From positions 124,001 to 188,000 of the forward strand of contig NZ_BMEB01000002.1 in assembly GCF_014636275.1 (NCBI RefSeq): a DNA stretch of 64,000 bases, read 5' to 3'. The stretch is from Cellulomonas carbonis (GTDB lineage: Bacteria; Actinomycetota; Actinomycetes; Actinomycetales; Cellulomonadaceae). The notes beneath the pieces were generated by a model. It was given only the letters and a program-made list of their open reading frames with translations. It had not been told where the DNA came from and searched no databases. This document shows, one piece after another, positions 30,709-39,905 of this stretch (positions are counted from its first letter, which is position 1; the number at the start of each line of letters is the position of its first letter). The position numbers and the translations under genes were made by a program.

Positions 30709-33471
30709 TCACGACCGCGGCGTCTTCCGGTCGATCGTGAACGCGGGGCTGGTCCACGTCTCGCGGTGCTCCGGGTCGCTCGCGTCGCCGAGCGCGTTCA
30801 CCGCGGTCACCTGGAGCATGTAGCGACCACCCGGCAGGGGCACCTTGTGCTTGCCCTTGCCGACCGCGATGGTCCCGTCCCACGTGCGGACGCTGATGCC
30901 GCCCGAGTCGCGACCCACGAACTCCTCCTCGTACGCGACCGACCGGCCGAGCGGGATCGCGCCGAGACGTCCCGGGAGGACGAGCAGGACGCGCATCGTG
31001 ATCGACTCCGCCGGGTGCTCCATGTGGAACACCACGGACGGGACGTCGCCGTCGCGCATCGTGAAGACGTGGCCCGGGTCGACCAGGTCCCACGCCCCGC
31101 CCGAGACGCAGTCCGTCCCGATGAGCCGGTCGCAGGCCGTGAGCTCGGCCAGCGCCGGCAGCTCGAGGCCGTTGAACGTCCCGAACAGCTCGAGGTCCTG
31201 GTAGTCGCCCGCGAAGCCCGCGAACGGCACCGAGAGGGCCTCGCCCTCCTCGGGCGTCAGGACCACGAAGCCGCCGTACTGCGCGAGCTCGGCCTCGAGC
31301 TCGGCGTCGGGCGCGATCGACACCGTGAGGTCCGCCGAGCCGCCGGCCGGGACCGTGACGGTCTCCGGCATCTCGACCGTCGTCCCGCCCAGGAGGAACG
31401 TCGGCACGTCGGGGTTGCCCGACGTCGCGATGGTGTCGACCACGGACGTCGCGTACGTGACGTCGGCGTCGCCGTCGTTCGTCACCGTGAGCGTCGCCTC
31501 GACCGGGCCGTGCTCGCTCTCGCCGAGCGAGAGCTTGCCCGGCGTGACCGCGGTCGTCGCGAGGATCGCGGCGTCGATGTCGAGCATTCCCGCGCCCTGG
31601 CGGTGGACCGGCTCGACGTAGCCGTTGCCCGCGGCGAGCGACCAGTCGGACGGGTCCGCGTGGTTCTGCAGGATGCTGCGGACCTCGTGCGCCTCGGTGT
31701 CGGGGCGCGCCTCGAGCAGCAGAGCCACGGCGCCGGCGACGTGCGGTGCGGCCATCGACGTCCCGGAGAGGGTCGCGTAGCCGCCCTTCTCGAGCGGGTA
31801 CGTCGCGAAGATGTTGCCGCCCGGCGCGCCGAGGTCGGGCTTGAGCGACAGGTCCGCGGCCATGCCGTAGGAGCTGAAGCTCGAGATGAGGCCACCGGTC
31901 GGGTTGACCGCGCGGCCGACCTCGTCGGTCCACGTGAGCGTCGCGCCGTCCGCCGTCGCGGCGGTGAGCTCGGCGCCGTGGGTCGCGGAGACCGCGATCA
32001 CCGGGATGGTGATGGGCTCGGCGCCCGCGACCGTCGGGCTGAACAGGCCTGGCACGTTGTTGTAGAGCACGACCGCCGCGGCGCCCGCCTGCTGGGCGCG
32101 CAGCGCCTTGGCGTAGAACGTCGCGTCGCACGTGACGCCGGGCGTGACCGCGGCACCGCGCTCGACGAGGACGGCCTTGCCGTCCGCGACGGCGGGGTCG
32201 ATCGGCTCGCACGCGCGTGCGGCGTCGGTGCCGGGTGCGCCGAGCGCGACGAGGTCGAGCGACCCCGTCGTCGGCGGCTCGGGCGCGCCCGTCGCGGGCA
32301 GGAACGGGTAGTCCTGGCCGTCGACCTGGACGACCTGCGCCGTGACGTGCGTGTTGTCGTACGACGCGACGCCGATGACGTCCTCGCCGACGCCCGGGGC
32401 GCCCGCGGACCACGTCCCGGACGCGCCGCTGTTGCCGATCGAGGCGACCATGACGACACCCGCGTCGACGAGGTTGTCGCTCGCGACGGCGGTCGGGTAG
32501 CCGGGCCACGTCTGGAACGCGGCGCCGATGCTCTGGTTGACGACGTCCATGCCGTCCGCGAGCGCGCGCTCCATCGCGGCGATCATGATGTCGCTCTCGG
32601 TCGAGCCGTCGCAGCCGAAGACGCGGTAGGCACCGAGGGTGACGCCCGGGGCGACGCCGCGGACCCCGCCCGCGGCGATGTCGCCGTCGGCGCCGACGAT
32701 GCCCGCGACGTGCGTGCCGTGACCCTGGCAGTCGTCGGGGTTCTCGTCGGGCTGGGGAACCGGCTGGTAGGCGTCCGACGTCGGGTCCGCGTTGTAGGTG
32801 TCGCCGACGAAGTCGTAGCCCGCGACCACGCGGGCCGACGGGAACGCCGTCCCGTCGTCGGTGCCGCCGCCGCCCAGGTCGGGGTGGTCGATGTCGACGC
32901 CCGTGTCGATGATGCCGACCTTGACGCCCTCGCCCGTGAGGCCGAGCTCGCTCTGCGCGACGTCGGCACCCGACATCGCGAGCGCCGTCGCGAGGTCCGG
33001 CGAGGCCGACGACGGCGCGGGCGCGTCGATCGCCAGCACCGGGTAGACGGCCTGGACCGACGGCAGCGAGCGGACCGCCTCGACGTCCTCGTCCGCGATC
33101 TCGGCCGAGACGCCGCTCCACAGCGTCGAGAAGGTGCGGCGCACCTCGACCTCGACGCCCTCGCCCGCGGCCTCGGCAGCGAAGTCCCGCTCGGCGCGGA
33201 GCACCGCGGCGCGGCTGCCGCCCTGCGCGGTGGGCTCGGGGGCGAGCTCGACGAACCAGGCGCCCGTGGGCGACGTCGCGAACTCGCTCGTGAGCTCACC
33301 CGACTCGGCGGGGCTCGGGACGCCGTAGTCGGCGGCGGTGCCGAGCACGCGGTCGCCGTCGGCCGCTGCGGCCGGGACCGTCGCCGCGACGACGAGGCTC
33401 AGCGCCGCGATCCCGGTGCATGCCCGACGGCGCGCCGTTGCGCCGCCGGAGAGGTCCTTCATGGGTGTCAT
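30709..33471 (-). CDS. Secreted S8 family serine peptidase (subtilase) with PA domain
   Basis: A 920-residue secreted protease. A Sec signal peptide (TGIAALSLVVAATVPAAAAD) is followed by an inhibitor_I9-like prodomain. The catalytic triad is D189 in GIIDTGVDIDHPD, H251 in GHGTHVAGI and S572 in GTSMAAPHVAG. A PA (protease-associated) insertion lies between H and S, containing AKALRAQQAGAAAVVLYNNV. After the catalytic domain comes an Fn3-like sandwich region (ESEHGPVEATLTVTNDGDAD), then a C-terminal region of about 150 residues with no anchor. This resembles the lactocepin/C5a-peptidase type of actinobacterial exoprotease. ATG 33471 has AGGGG six bases upstream. It is divergent from the small antitoxin-like gene. 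Confidence 0.93.
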   Translation of the reverse strand: MTPMKDLSGGATARRRACTGIAALSLVVAATVPAAAADGDRVLGTAADYGVPSPAESGELTSEFATSPTGAWFVELAPEPTAQGGSRAAVLRAERDFAAEAAGEGVEVEVRRTFSTLWSGVSAEIADEDVEAVRSLPSVQAVYPVLAIDAPAPSSASPDLATALAMSGADVAQSELGLTGEGVKVGIIDTGVDIDHPDLGGGGTDDGTAFPSARVVAGYDFVGDTYNADPTSDAYQPVPQPDENPDDCQGHGTHVAGIVGADGDIAAGGVRGVAPGVTLGAYRVFGCDGSTESDIMIAAMERALADGMDVVNQSIGAAFQTWPGYPTAVASDNLVDAGVVMVASIGNSGASGTWSAGAPGVGEDVIGVASYDNTHVTAQVVQVDGQDYPFLPATGAPEPPTTGSLDLVALGAPGTDAARACEPIDPAVADGKAVLVERGAAVTPGVTCDATFYAKALRAQQAGAAAVVLYNNVPGLFSPTVAGAEPITIPVIAVSATHGAELTAATADGATLTWTDEVGRAVNPTGGLISSFSSYGMAADLSLKPDLGAPGGNIFATYPLEKGGYATLSGTSMAAPHVAGAVALLLEARPDTEAHEVRSILQNHADPSDWSLAAGNGYVEPVHRQGAGMLDIDAAILATTAVTPGKLSLGESEHGPVEATLTVTNDGDADVTYATSVVDTIATSGNPDVPTFLLGGTTVEMPETVTVPAGGSADLTVSIAPDAELEAELAQYGGFVVLTPEEGEALSVPFAGFAGDYQDLELFGTFNGLELPALAELTACDRLIGTDCVSGGAWDLVDPGHVFTMRDGDVPSVVFHMEHPAESITMRVLLVLPGRLGAIPLGRSVAYEEEFVGRDSGGISVRTWDGTIAVGKGKHKVPLPGGRYMLQVTAVNALGDASDPEHRETWTSPAFTIDRKTPRS

Positions 33472-33524
33472 GTGGTTCCCCTTGTGAGTGTCCGGACGCG
33501 CCAGGTGTGACCGCGCCCACACGA

Positions 33525-33552
33525 ACCTTAAGGGGCGTTGTGTTGCGCCCCT
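33525..33552 (-). promoter_or_regulatory. Candidate -10 box and operator-like inverted repeat of the subtilase gene
   Basis: TAAGGT on the minus strand (33525-33530) is a -10 candidate. Immediately upstream is an inverted repeat, AGGGGCG (33531-33537) / CGCCCCT (33546-33552), placed to block polymerase between -10 and -35. Confidence 0.4.
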
Positions 33553-33575
33553 GTGACACGAGTGATCGCCGGCGC

Positions 33576-33608
33576 GCGCCACCGGTCACATCCCATGACC
33601 GGTGGCGC
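33576..33608. repeat. Perfect 13-bp inverted repeat in the divergent region
   Basis: GCGCCACCGGTCA (33576-33588), 7-nt loop, TGACCGGTGGCGC (33596-33608). It lies between the divergent subtilase and antitoxin-like genes. It could be a regulatory dyad, or a hairpin ending antisense or leader transcripts. Confidence 0.8.
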
Positions 33609-33750
33609 GGGGCCTCGAGGCGCGTGCCGGCGACGACGAGGGGCGGCCCGTGACAGGACGAACCACTGCGCTAGCGACCTTGGCGCGGACGTGCGCACAC
33701 TGGCCGTGGGCAGGATCTCCTGTCCGGATCCGAGCAGCCGAGGAGGACGC

Positions 33751-33894
33751 ATGGGTTTGGACGACATGAAGGAGAAGGCGAGCGACGCCGGTATCGAGAA
33801 GGCCGGGGACACCGCCGAGGGCAGGCTGGGCGACCAGCACGCCGACACGATCGACAAGGCGGAGGACCAGGCCGACCGCAGGATCGGCCAGTAG
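33751..33894 (+). CDS. 47-residue antitoxin-like protein (MT0933/Rv0909 family)
   Basis: A small, highly charged, probably helical protein containing KASDAGIEKAGDTAEGRLGD and HADTIDKAEDQADRRIG. The alternating K/D/E pattern and the (D/E)KA(E/G)D repeats match the MT0933-type putative antitoxins of actinobacteria, which also resemble CsbD/LEA-like stress proteins. ATG 33751 has GAGGAGG seven bases upstream, so translation is well supported. No toxin gene is adjacent, so a toxin-antitoxin role is doubtful; a stress-protection protein is an equal possibility. A strong terminator follows. Confidence 0.72.
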   Translation: MGLDDMKEKASDAGIEKAGDTAEGRLGDQHADTIDKAEDQADRRIGQ

Positions 33895-33902
33895 CAGCCG
33901 CT

Positions 33903-33935
33903 GCCGCCGCGCCACCCTGGTGGGGGCGCGGCGGC
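33903..33935. terminator. Terminator between the antitoxin-like and ABC-F genes
   Basis: GCCGCCGCGCC (33903-33913) pairs perfectly with GGCGCGGCGGC (33925-33935) across an 11-nt loop, between convergent genes. Confidence 0.75.
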
Positions 33936-33995
33936 GTGCTGTCCGGGGTCCGCGCTGCGCGGGCACCGCGCCCGACGTCGCCCGGGCGGCCGGAC

Positions 33996-35642
<1,647 letters not shown>

Positions 35643-35733
35643 GCCGCCATCGTCCCAGGTGCTCCTGCGAGGACGCGCACCCTTTTCCGCCCCCGGAAGG
35701 TGGCGCCGACCCGCCGAGCAGCGGGCTCTGCCC

Positions 35734-36939
35734 TCACCACGGCAGGTAGTACGTGAGCAGGTCAGCCGTCATCGGCGGGAAGAGGGTCTCGAAGAGGGTG
35801 GCCTGCGACCCGGCGTAGACGTCGGGGCGACGCCGGGCCAGGCCCGCCATGCCGAGCGGTCCGAGGAGCAGCGCCCCGAGCTGGTCGGGCGCGACGCCCG
35901 CACCGCCGACGACGCCGGGCGCCTGCATGGCCCCGCCGACCTCGACCGGCCCGAGCCGGCCGTCGGCGACCGGCATCCGGTAGTGGCGTCCGAACGTCGA
36001 GACGACGACGGCGTCCAGGTCCGTGCCGACGCGTGCGAGCCGGGCGTCGAGGACGGGCCGGAGGGCGTCGAGGACGCGCTCGGGGCGCTCGACCCGCACG
36101 TAGTACTGCTCGGCCAGGTCCGACGGCGCCGCGAGCCGGCCCTCCCACCGGTCTCCGGTGACGGTCCCGGCCCGGTGGACGACGTGGAGCGTGCTGCCCG
36201 CGTGCTCGGCCACGAGGCCGGCGAGGAGCAGGTCGGCGGCGGCGGCGTCGGTCGAGGCCGCCTCGGCGAGCAGCACGTCGTCGTCGGGCTCGCCCGTGCG
36301 GGCCGTCGCGACGGGCGCGCCGTCACGCTCGAGGACCCACGTGGTGCTCGTGTCGTGCTCGAGGTGCCACCGTCGGCGCGGCGGCGAGTGCGGCATCGCG
36401 ACGTCGAACCCGCCCTGCGCGTGGTCCTGGAGCGCCGCGAGCGCGGGCAGGTCCGCGCGCGTCGCGCGACGGAGCACGCCGGGGACCGGGTCGGGGGTCG
36501 ACGTGAGCGCCCGCGCGCGCGGGATGTCGATCGCGTACTCGTACCCGAAGAGCCGGTAGAAGTACGGGATCCCGATCATGACCTGGAGCAGGTGGCCGCG
36601 GTCGGTGGACAGGTCGTGCGCCCACGCCATCAGGGCGCGCACGAGGCCGCGCCCCTCGTACCCCACGGCGGTCGCGACGAGCTCGACCTGCCCCGCTGCG
36701 AGCACGACGTCGCCCACGCGGACCTCCTCGTCGAGGAGCGTCGCGGTGGACACCACGCGGTCGCCGTCGACGACCACGGCGCACGTCTCCCACCCGGCGT
36801 CCGGGTCCTCGACGACGAGCCGGTGGTCGACGTCGTCACCGGCCTCGCCCCGCGCGACGAGGAGCGCACCGATCTGGTCGAGGTCCGCGGGACGTGCGGT
36901 GCGCAGCCCGAGCCCGCCCGGGAGCGTCGTCGTCGTCAT
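35734..36939 (-). CDS. GNAT family N-acetyltransferase, Eis-like, two-domain
   Basis: A 401-residue protein of the Eis/enhanced-intracellular-survival architecture. An N-terminal GNAT domain (LGLRTARPADLDQIGALLVA) holds the acetyl-CoA P-loop region VGYEGRGLVRALMAWAHDLS. A degenerate second GNAT-like domain follows, with a C-terminal sterol-carrier-like segment ending in MTADLLTYYLPW. Relatives acetylate amines such as aminoglycosides, but many are of unknown substrate. ATG 36939 begins MTTTTLPGG and was chosen because the sequence upstream is unrelated low-complexity. It lies 92 bases downstream-facing from the ABC-F gene on the same strand. Confidence 0.82.
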   Translation of the reverse strand: MTTTTLPGGLGLRTARPADLDQIGALLVARGEAGDDVDHRLVVEDPDAGWETCAVVVDGDRVVSTATLLDEEVRVGDVVLAAGQVELVATAVGYEGRGLVRALMAWAHDLSTDRGHLLQVMIGIPYFYRLFGYEYAIDIPRARALTSTPDPVPGVLRRATRADLPALAALQDHAQGGFDVAMPHSPPRRRWHLEHDTSTTWVLERDGAPVATARTGEPDDDVLLAEAASTDAAAADLLLAGLVAEHAGSTLHVVHRAGTVTGDRWEGRLAAPSDLAEQYYVRVERPERVLDALRPVLDARLARVGTDLDAVVVSTFGRHYRMPVADGRLGPVEVGGAMQAPGVVGGAGVAPDQLGALLLGPLGMAGLARRRPDVYAGSQATLFETLFPPMTADLLTYYLPW

Positions 36940-37048
36940 GCCTCGCACCCTGCCGCCGTGCGGAGCGGGCGTCCACGTGTTTGCGGGTGCACGTCCGACG
37001 GGTTCCGTCCGCCGCCGCACGCACCGCCGTGCGTCGAGCGGCCGGCCG

Positions 37049-37591
37049 TCAGGGGCGCGGCGGCGCGTGCCGGCGCAGCGCGGTCGAGCGGATCTCGCCG
37101 AAGCCGAGCGACCGGTACAGGCCTTCGGCGTCGGCGGTCGCGTGCAGGTGCACGGTCTCGACGCCGTGCTCCTCCGACCAGTCGAGGCACGCCTGCACGA
37201 GCTCGCGCGCCAGGCCCTGCCCGCGGCTCTGCGGTGCCACGTAGACCGTCGAGACCCAGCCGACGAGGCCGAGCGGGGTCCCGGGGCCGGGCATGCGGGT
37301 CTCGAACGACACGACGGCGCACCCCGTGAGCCGCGGCGCCCCGGCCGGTGCGGGCTCGACGTCGTCCGCCGCGACGTGGGCGTCCGCGACGTACGCGATG
37401 AGGACGCCGGTCTCGAGGCCGGTCAGGACGTAGTCGCGCGCCGACGCGTACCAGGACGTGTCCTCGATGTCGTCACCGCGTCGGTAGGCGCCCGACGCCG
37501 CCATGTCGCGGAACATCTCGTGGCGCAGCCGGACGAGCTCGTCGACGTCGTCGGGTGTCGCGGGGCGCACACGCGGGGGGTTCACGACCAT
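37049..37591 (-). CDS. GNAT family N-acetyltransferase
   Basis: A 180-residue single-domain GNAT protein. It begins RVRPATPDDVDELVRLRHEM. Beta-4 is WVSTVYVAPQSRGQGLARELVQACLDW, in which RGQGLA is the acetyl-CoA pyrophosphate loop. The C-terminus has LHATADAEGLYRSLGFGEIR, the usual motif B. Substrate unknown. ATG 37591 is given as start; GTG two codons later has a better-placed GAGGG site and is an alternative. It is independent of the larger GNAT gene 109 bases downstream. Confidence 0.88.
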   Translation of the reverse strand: MVVNPPRVRPATPDDVDELVRLRHEMFRDMAASGAYRRGDDIEDTSWYASARDYVLTGLETGVLIAYVADAHVAADDVEPAPAGAPRLTGCAVVSFETRMPGPGTPLGLVGWVSTVYVAPQSRGQGLARELVQACLDWSEEHGVETVHLHATADAEGLYRSLGFGEIRSTALRRHAPPRP

Positions 37592-37689
37592 CGACCCTCG
37601 CGCGGGACGGTCGCCGCCGCAAGCCCGGCGGGTCGAGACGGTGGCCCGGGGCGCCCGCCCGGACGCGCGCCGGCGTGCGCCGGCGGGCG

Positions 37690-38346
37690 TCAGCGCGCCG
37701 TGACCTGCGCGGCGGTCGCGCCCGTGAGGCGGGACACGACGTCGACGGCCTGCTCCCAGTAGCGCGTGTAGTGGTTCGGGTCGGCGTTGCGCTGGACGGT
37801 GTGCGCGACGAGGGTCGGCGCCATCGAGCCCCGGTCGCCGACGCGGGCGAGCGCGGTGAAGAAGCTGGTCGCGCTGCGGGTCGGGTCCATGCGGTCGGCG
37901 AGCGTGCCCCACGCGCCGTTGTCGCGCTGCTGGAACAGGCCGCGGCTGTCGGGGCCCGCCGTGTCGCCGTGGTCGAGGACGCGCAGCGACGACTCACCCA
38001 TGGCGGTCATGACGCCGATCGCGGCGTCGCGCAACGACAGGCCCATGGCCCGTCCCGCGGCGACGACGGCGCGCGCGTTGCCGACCTGCTCGGGGGTGAG
38101 GCCGGGGACGGCGGGCAGGGGGCCGGTCGAGGTGGCCGCGGGTGCCGCCGTCGTCGTCCCGATCTCGGCAGCCAGGGCAGACGCGAAGTCCGGACCCGAG
38201 GCCGTGCCCGACGCCGTGGCCGTGCCGGATGACGACGGCCGCAGCGCGAGCGTCGCGGCCGACGACGACGCACGGGCGGGCTGGAGGGTCGCGAGCGTCG
38301 AGCGGATCTCGGCCATGCGGCTCGTGATCGCGGCGATGCCGTCCAT
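37690..38346 (-). CDS. Lysozyme/transglycosylase-like protein with flagellar-type N-terminus
   Basis: A 218-residue protein. The first 25 residues (DGIAAITSRMAEIRSTLATL) resemble the N-termini of peptidoglycan hydrolases found in actinobacterial flagellar operons. A Ser/Thr/Ala-rich linker follows to about residue 75. The C-terminal 135 residues look like a lysozyme-fold domain: RAVVAAGRAMGLSLRDAAIG, GVMTAMGESSLRVLDHGD with a candidate catalytic Glu, then SRGLFQQRDNGAWG and NHYTRYWEQAVDVV. No Sec signal is apparent, consistent with export by another route or use in flagellar assembly. No other flagellar gene is in the window. Confidence 0.72.
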   Translation of the reverse strand: MDGIAAITSRMAEIRSTLATLQPARASSSAATLALRPSSSGTATASGTASGPDFASALAAEIGTTTAAPAATSTGPLPAVPGLTPEQVGNARAVVAAGRAMGLSLRDAAIGVMTAMGESSLRVLDHGDTAGPDSRGLFQQRDNGAWGTLADRMDPTRSATSFFTALARVGDRGSMAPTLVAHTVQRNADPNHYTRYWEQAVDVVSRLTGATAAQVTAR

Positions 38347-38409
38347 GCAGGGTCCTCCCAGGGTCGCGATGCCGATCGGCAGCCGACTGCGCGACGTGAG
38401 GGGTGGGCC

Positions 38410-38958
38410 CTACGCGTGCGACATGTCGAGGACGGCCTGGGCGAGGAGCTCGATGTCCTCGCGGGACTCGCCGAGCACCGACGAGTGCTCGCCGTAGACG
38501 TCGAAGGCCATGTCGGCCGCCTCCCGTGCGCCGCGGATGCCGAGGTGTCTGAAGAGGACCCGGAGGTCGGCGAGGTCCTGGGGGCGGCCCGCGGCGAGCT
38601 TCATCGCGAGCAGGTGACGCGGCGACGCGGCCGCGACGGCGAGACCCGGGACGTCGACGGGCACGGGGTCGTCGTCCCCACCCGGGACGAACGCCGTCGC
38701 CGCGCTGCTCAGCCATCCCGGCGAGAGGCCCAGGTCGCCCGCCATGCGTCGCGCCTCCTCGGCGACCGTGGCCTCGGGACGCAGGACGGCGTCGATGTCG
38801 CGCGTGCTCCGGCGGGTGTCGAACTCGAGCGCCATCGCCGCCCCGCCGACCACGTACACCGTCGCCGCGACGCCTCGAGCCGACAGGCGTGCCCCGAGCT
38901 CGGTGAGCAGACCGAGGATCTCCTCCCGCGTGAGCTGGTCACGGGCCGACGGCGCCAT
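38410..38958 (-). CDS. DUF6036-type nucleotidyltransferase, probable toxin-like partner of an HTH protein
   Basis: A 182-residue protein with the minimal nucleotidyltransferase pattern. YVVGGAAMALEF carries the GG motif at 38-39. STRDIDAVLRPE holds the two metal-binding aspartates D54 and D56. KLAAGRPQDLADLR near 120-133 contains the conserved K..R..D..D of the AbiEii/DUF6036 group. AbiEii-like enzymes act as toxins by adding nucleotides to tRNA, but the activity of DUF6036 proteins is not established. The gene starts three bases after the stop of the HTH gene, so they form a two-gene operon under a palindromic operator. This is the organisation of a toxin-antitoxin module. Confidence 0.82.
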   Translation of the reverse strand: MAPSARDQLTREEILGLLTELGARLSARGVAATVYVVGGAAMALEFDTRRSTRDIDAVLRPEATVAEEARRMAGDLGLSPGWLSSAATAFVPGGDDDPVPVDVPGLAVAAASPRHLLAMKLAAGRPQDLADLRVLFRHLGIRGAREAADMAFDVYGEHSSVLGESREDIELLAQAVLDMSHA

Positions 38959-38961
38959 CGG

Positions 38962-39540
38962 TCAGGCCGTCCGGAACGCGGCGGCGTCGAGCCAGATGCC
39001 GAGGCGTGCGAGGTCGACGGGCGTCCGTGCCATGGTCCTGGCGGCCAGCACCCCACCCCCGGTCACGGGGAACCACCACGACTCGAGGGGCGGCCGCCGC
39101 GTCCACCGCGGCGCGGCGACGTCGCGACGGCGGCACTCCCTCGCGACGACCGCGCCGAGCAACGTGTCCCACTTGCGGTCGCCCGTGCCCGGCGGCCGAC
39201 GCAGGAAGTCGGCGACGTCGGCAGGCGCCTCGAGACCGCGGAAGTCGTCGACCGCCTGGACGAGCATCCGGAGCGCGAAGTCCTCGTCCCCGCGGTGGAG
39301 CTCGTGACGGATGGCGAGGGCCGCGTCGCGGGCCGTCATCCACGGTCGGAGCGCCTGCCGGTGCATCCGGAGCAGGCGGGCGACCTCGGGCTGCGACCGC
39401 CCGACGACCGCTGCGATCTCGCGCTGGCTGAACCCGGCGGCCCGCGCACTCACCACGGCGTCGAGGAGCTGCCGCCGACCGCGCTCGACCAGGGCGTCGG
39501 CCTCCCGGGCCTGACGCCGCAGCGCCTCGCGTGTGGTCAC
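38962..39540 (-). CDS. Helix-turn-helix protein with a WWFP-type C-terminal domain, probable antitoxin/autoregulator
   Basis: A 192-residue protein. Residues about 35-60 are a helix-turn-helix (AGFSQREIAAVVGRSQPEVA). The C-terminal 120 residues form a domain I do not find in named families; it is recognisable by DRKWDTLLGAVVARECRRRD, PPLESWWFPVT and DLARLGIWLDAAAF. Proteins with this layout recur beside DUF6036 nucleotidyltransferases in actinobacteria. GTG 39540 has no Shine-Dalgarno. It lies six bases after a TACTAT -10 box embedded in a perfect palindrome (39542-39565), so the protein is likely made from a leaderless mRNA and likely represses its own promoter. The roles are inferred from arrangement. 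Confidence 0.8.
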   Translation of the reverse strand: MTTREALRRQAREADALVERGRRQLLDAVVSARAAGFSQREIAAVVGRSQPEVARLLRMHRQALRPWMTARDAALAIRHELHRGDEDFALRMLVQAVDDFRGLEAPADVADFLRRPPGTGDRKWDTLLGAVVARECRRRDVAAPRWTRRPPLESWWFPVTGGGVLAARTMARTPVDLARLGIWLDAAAFRTA

Positions 39541-39541
39541 G

Positions 39542-39565
39542 GGGCGATAGTAGTTGCTATCGCCC
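39542..39565 (-). promoter_or_regulatory. Operator palindrome overlapping the -10 box of the HTH/nucleotidyltransferase operon
   Basis: GGGCGATAG (39542-39550) and CTATCGCCC (39557-39565) form a perfect 9-bp inverted repeat with a 6-bp spacer. On the minus strand TACTAT (39547-39552) is a near-consensus -10 hexamer, six bases before GTG 39540. Binding here would cover both -10 and start codon. Confidence 0.8.
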
Positions 39566-39572
39566 TGCCCGC

Positions 39573-39905
39573 TCAGCTCGGACGGGGCAGCCGCCGGCCA
39601 CCGACCCGCACGAGCTGCCGCGTCGCGACCGACGCCGGGACGTGCGCCACGAGCGCGTCACGCACCCACGCCGCGACGGGGTGGGTGACGTATGGGCCGG
39701 CCGTGCCCGCCCAGGAGGACGCGCGCATCACGGCGGTGACGCGCGGCAGCCGCTCTCGCTCGTACCAGCCCAGGCGCTCGGGCAGGTACCGGCCCGCATC
39801 GGCGCACGCGAGCGTGAGGACGGGGCGTCCTCGAGCGCCTAGCAGCCGCCCTGCCCGAGGTTCGGCGCCACCGACGACGACGGCCGTGGGAGCCGCGGCG
39901 GTCAC
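39573..39905 (-). CDS. Small hypothetical protein coupled to the alpha/beta hydrolase gene
   Basis: A 110-residue protein I do not recognise. It is Ala/Arg/Val-rich, begins TAAAPTAVVVGGAEPRAGRL and contains GRYLPERLGWYERERLPRVT and WAGTAGPYVTHPVAAWVRDA. There is no signal peptide or clear membrane segment. The start GTG overlaps the hydrolase stop codon by four bases (GTGA), which is the main argument for a real, translationally coupled gene. It ends only a few bases before the palindromic operator of the HTH operon. Confidence 0.5.
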   Translation of the reverse strand: MTAAAPTAVVVGGAEPRAGRLLGARGRPVLTLACADAGRYLPERLGWYERERLPRVTAVMRASSWAGTAGPYVTHPVAAWVRDALVAHVPASVATRQLVRVGGRRLPRPS

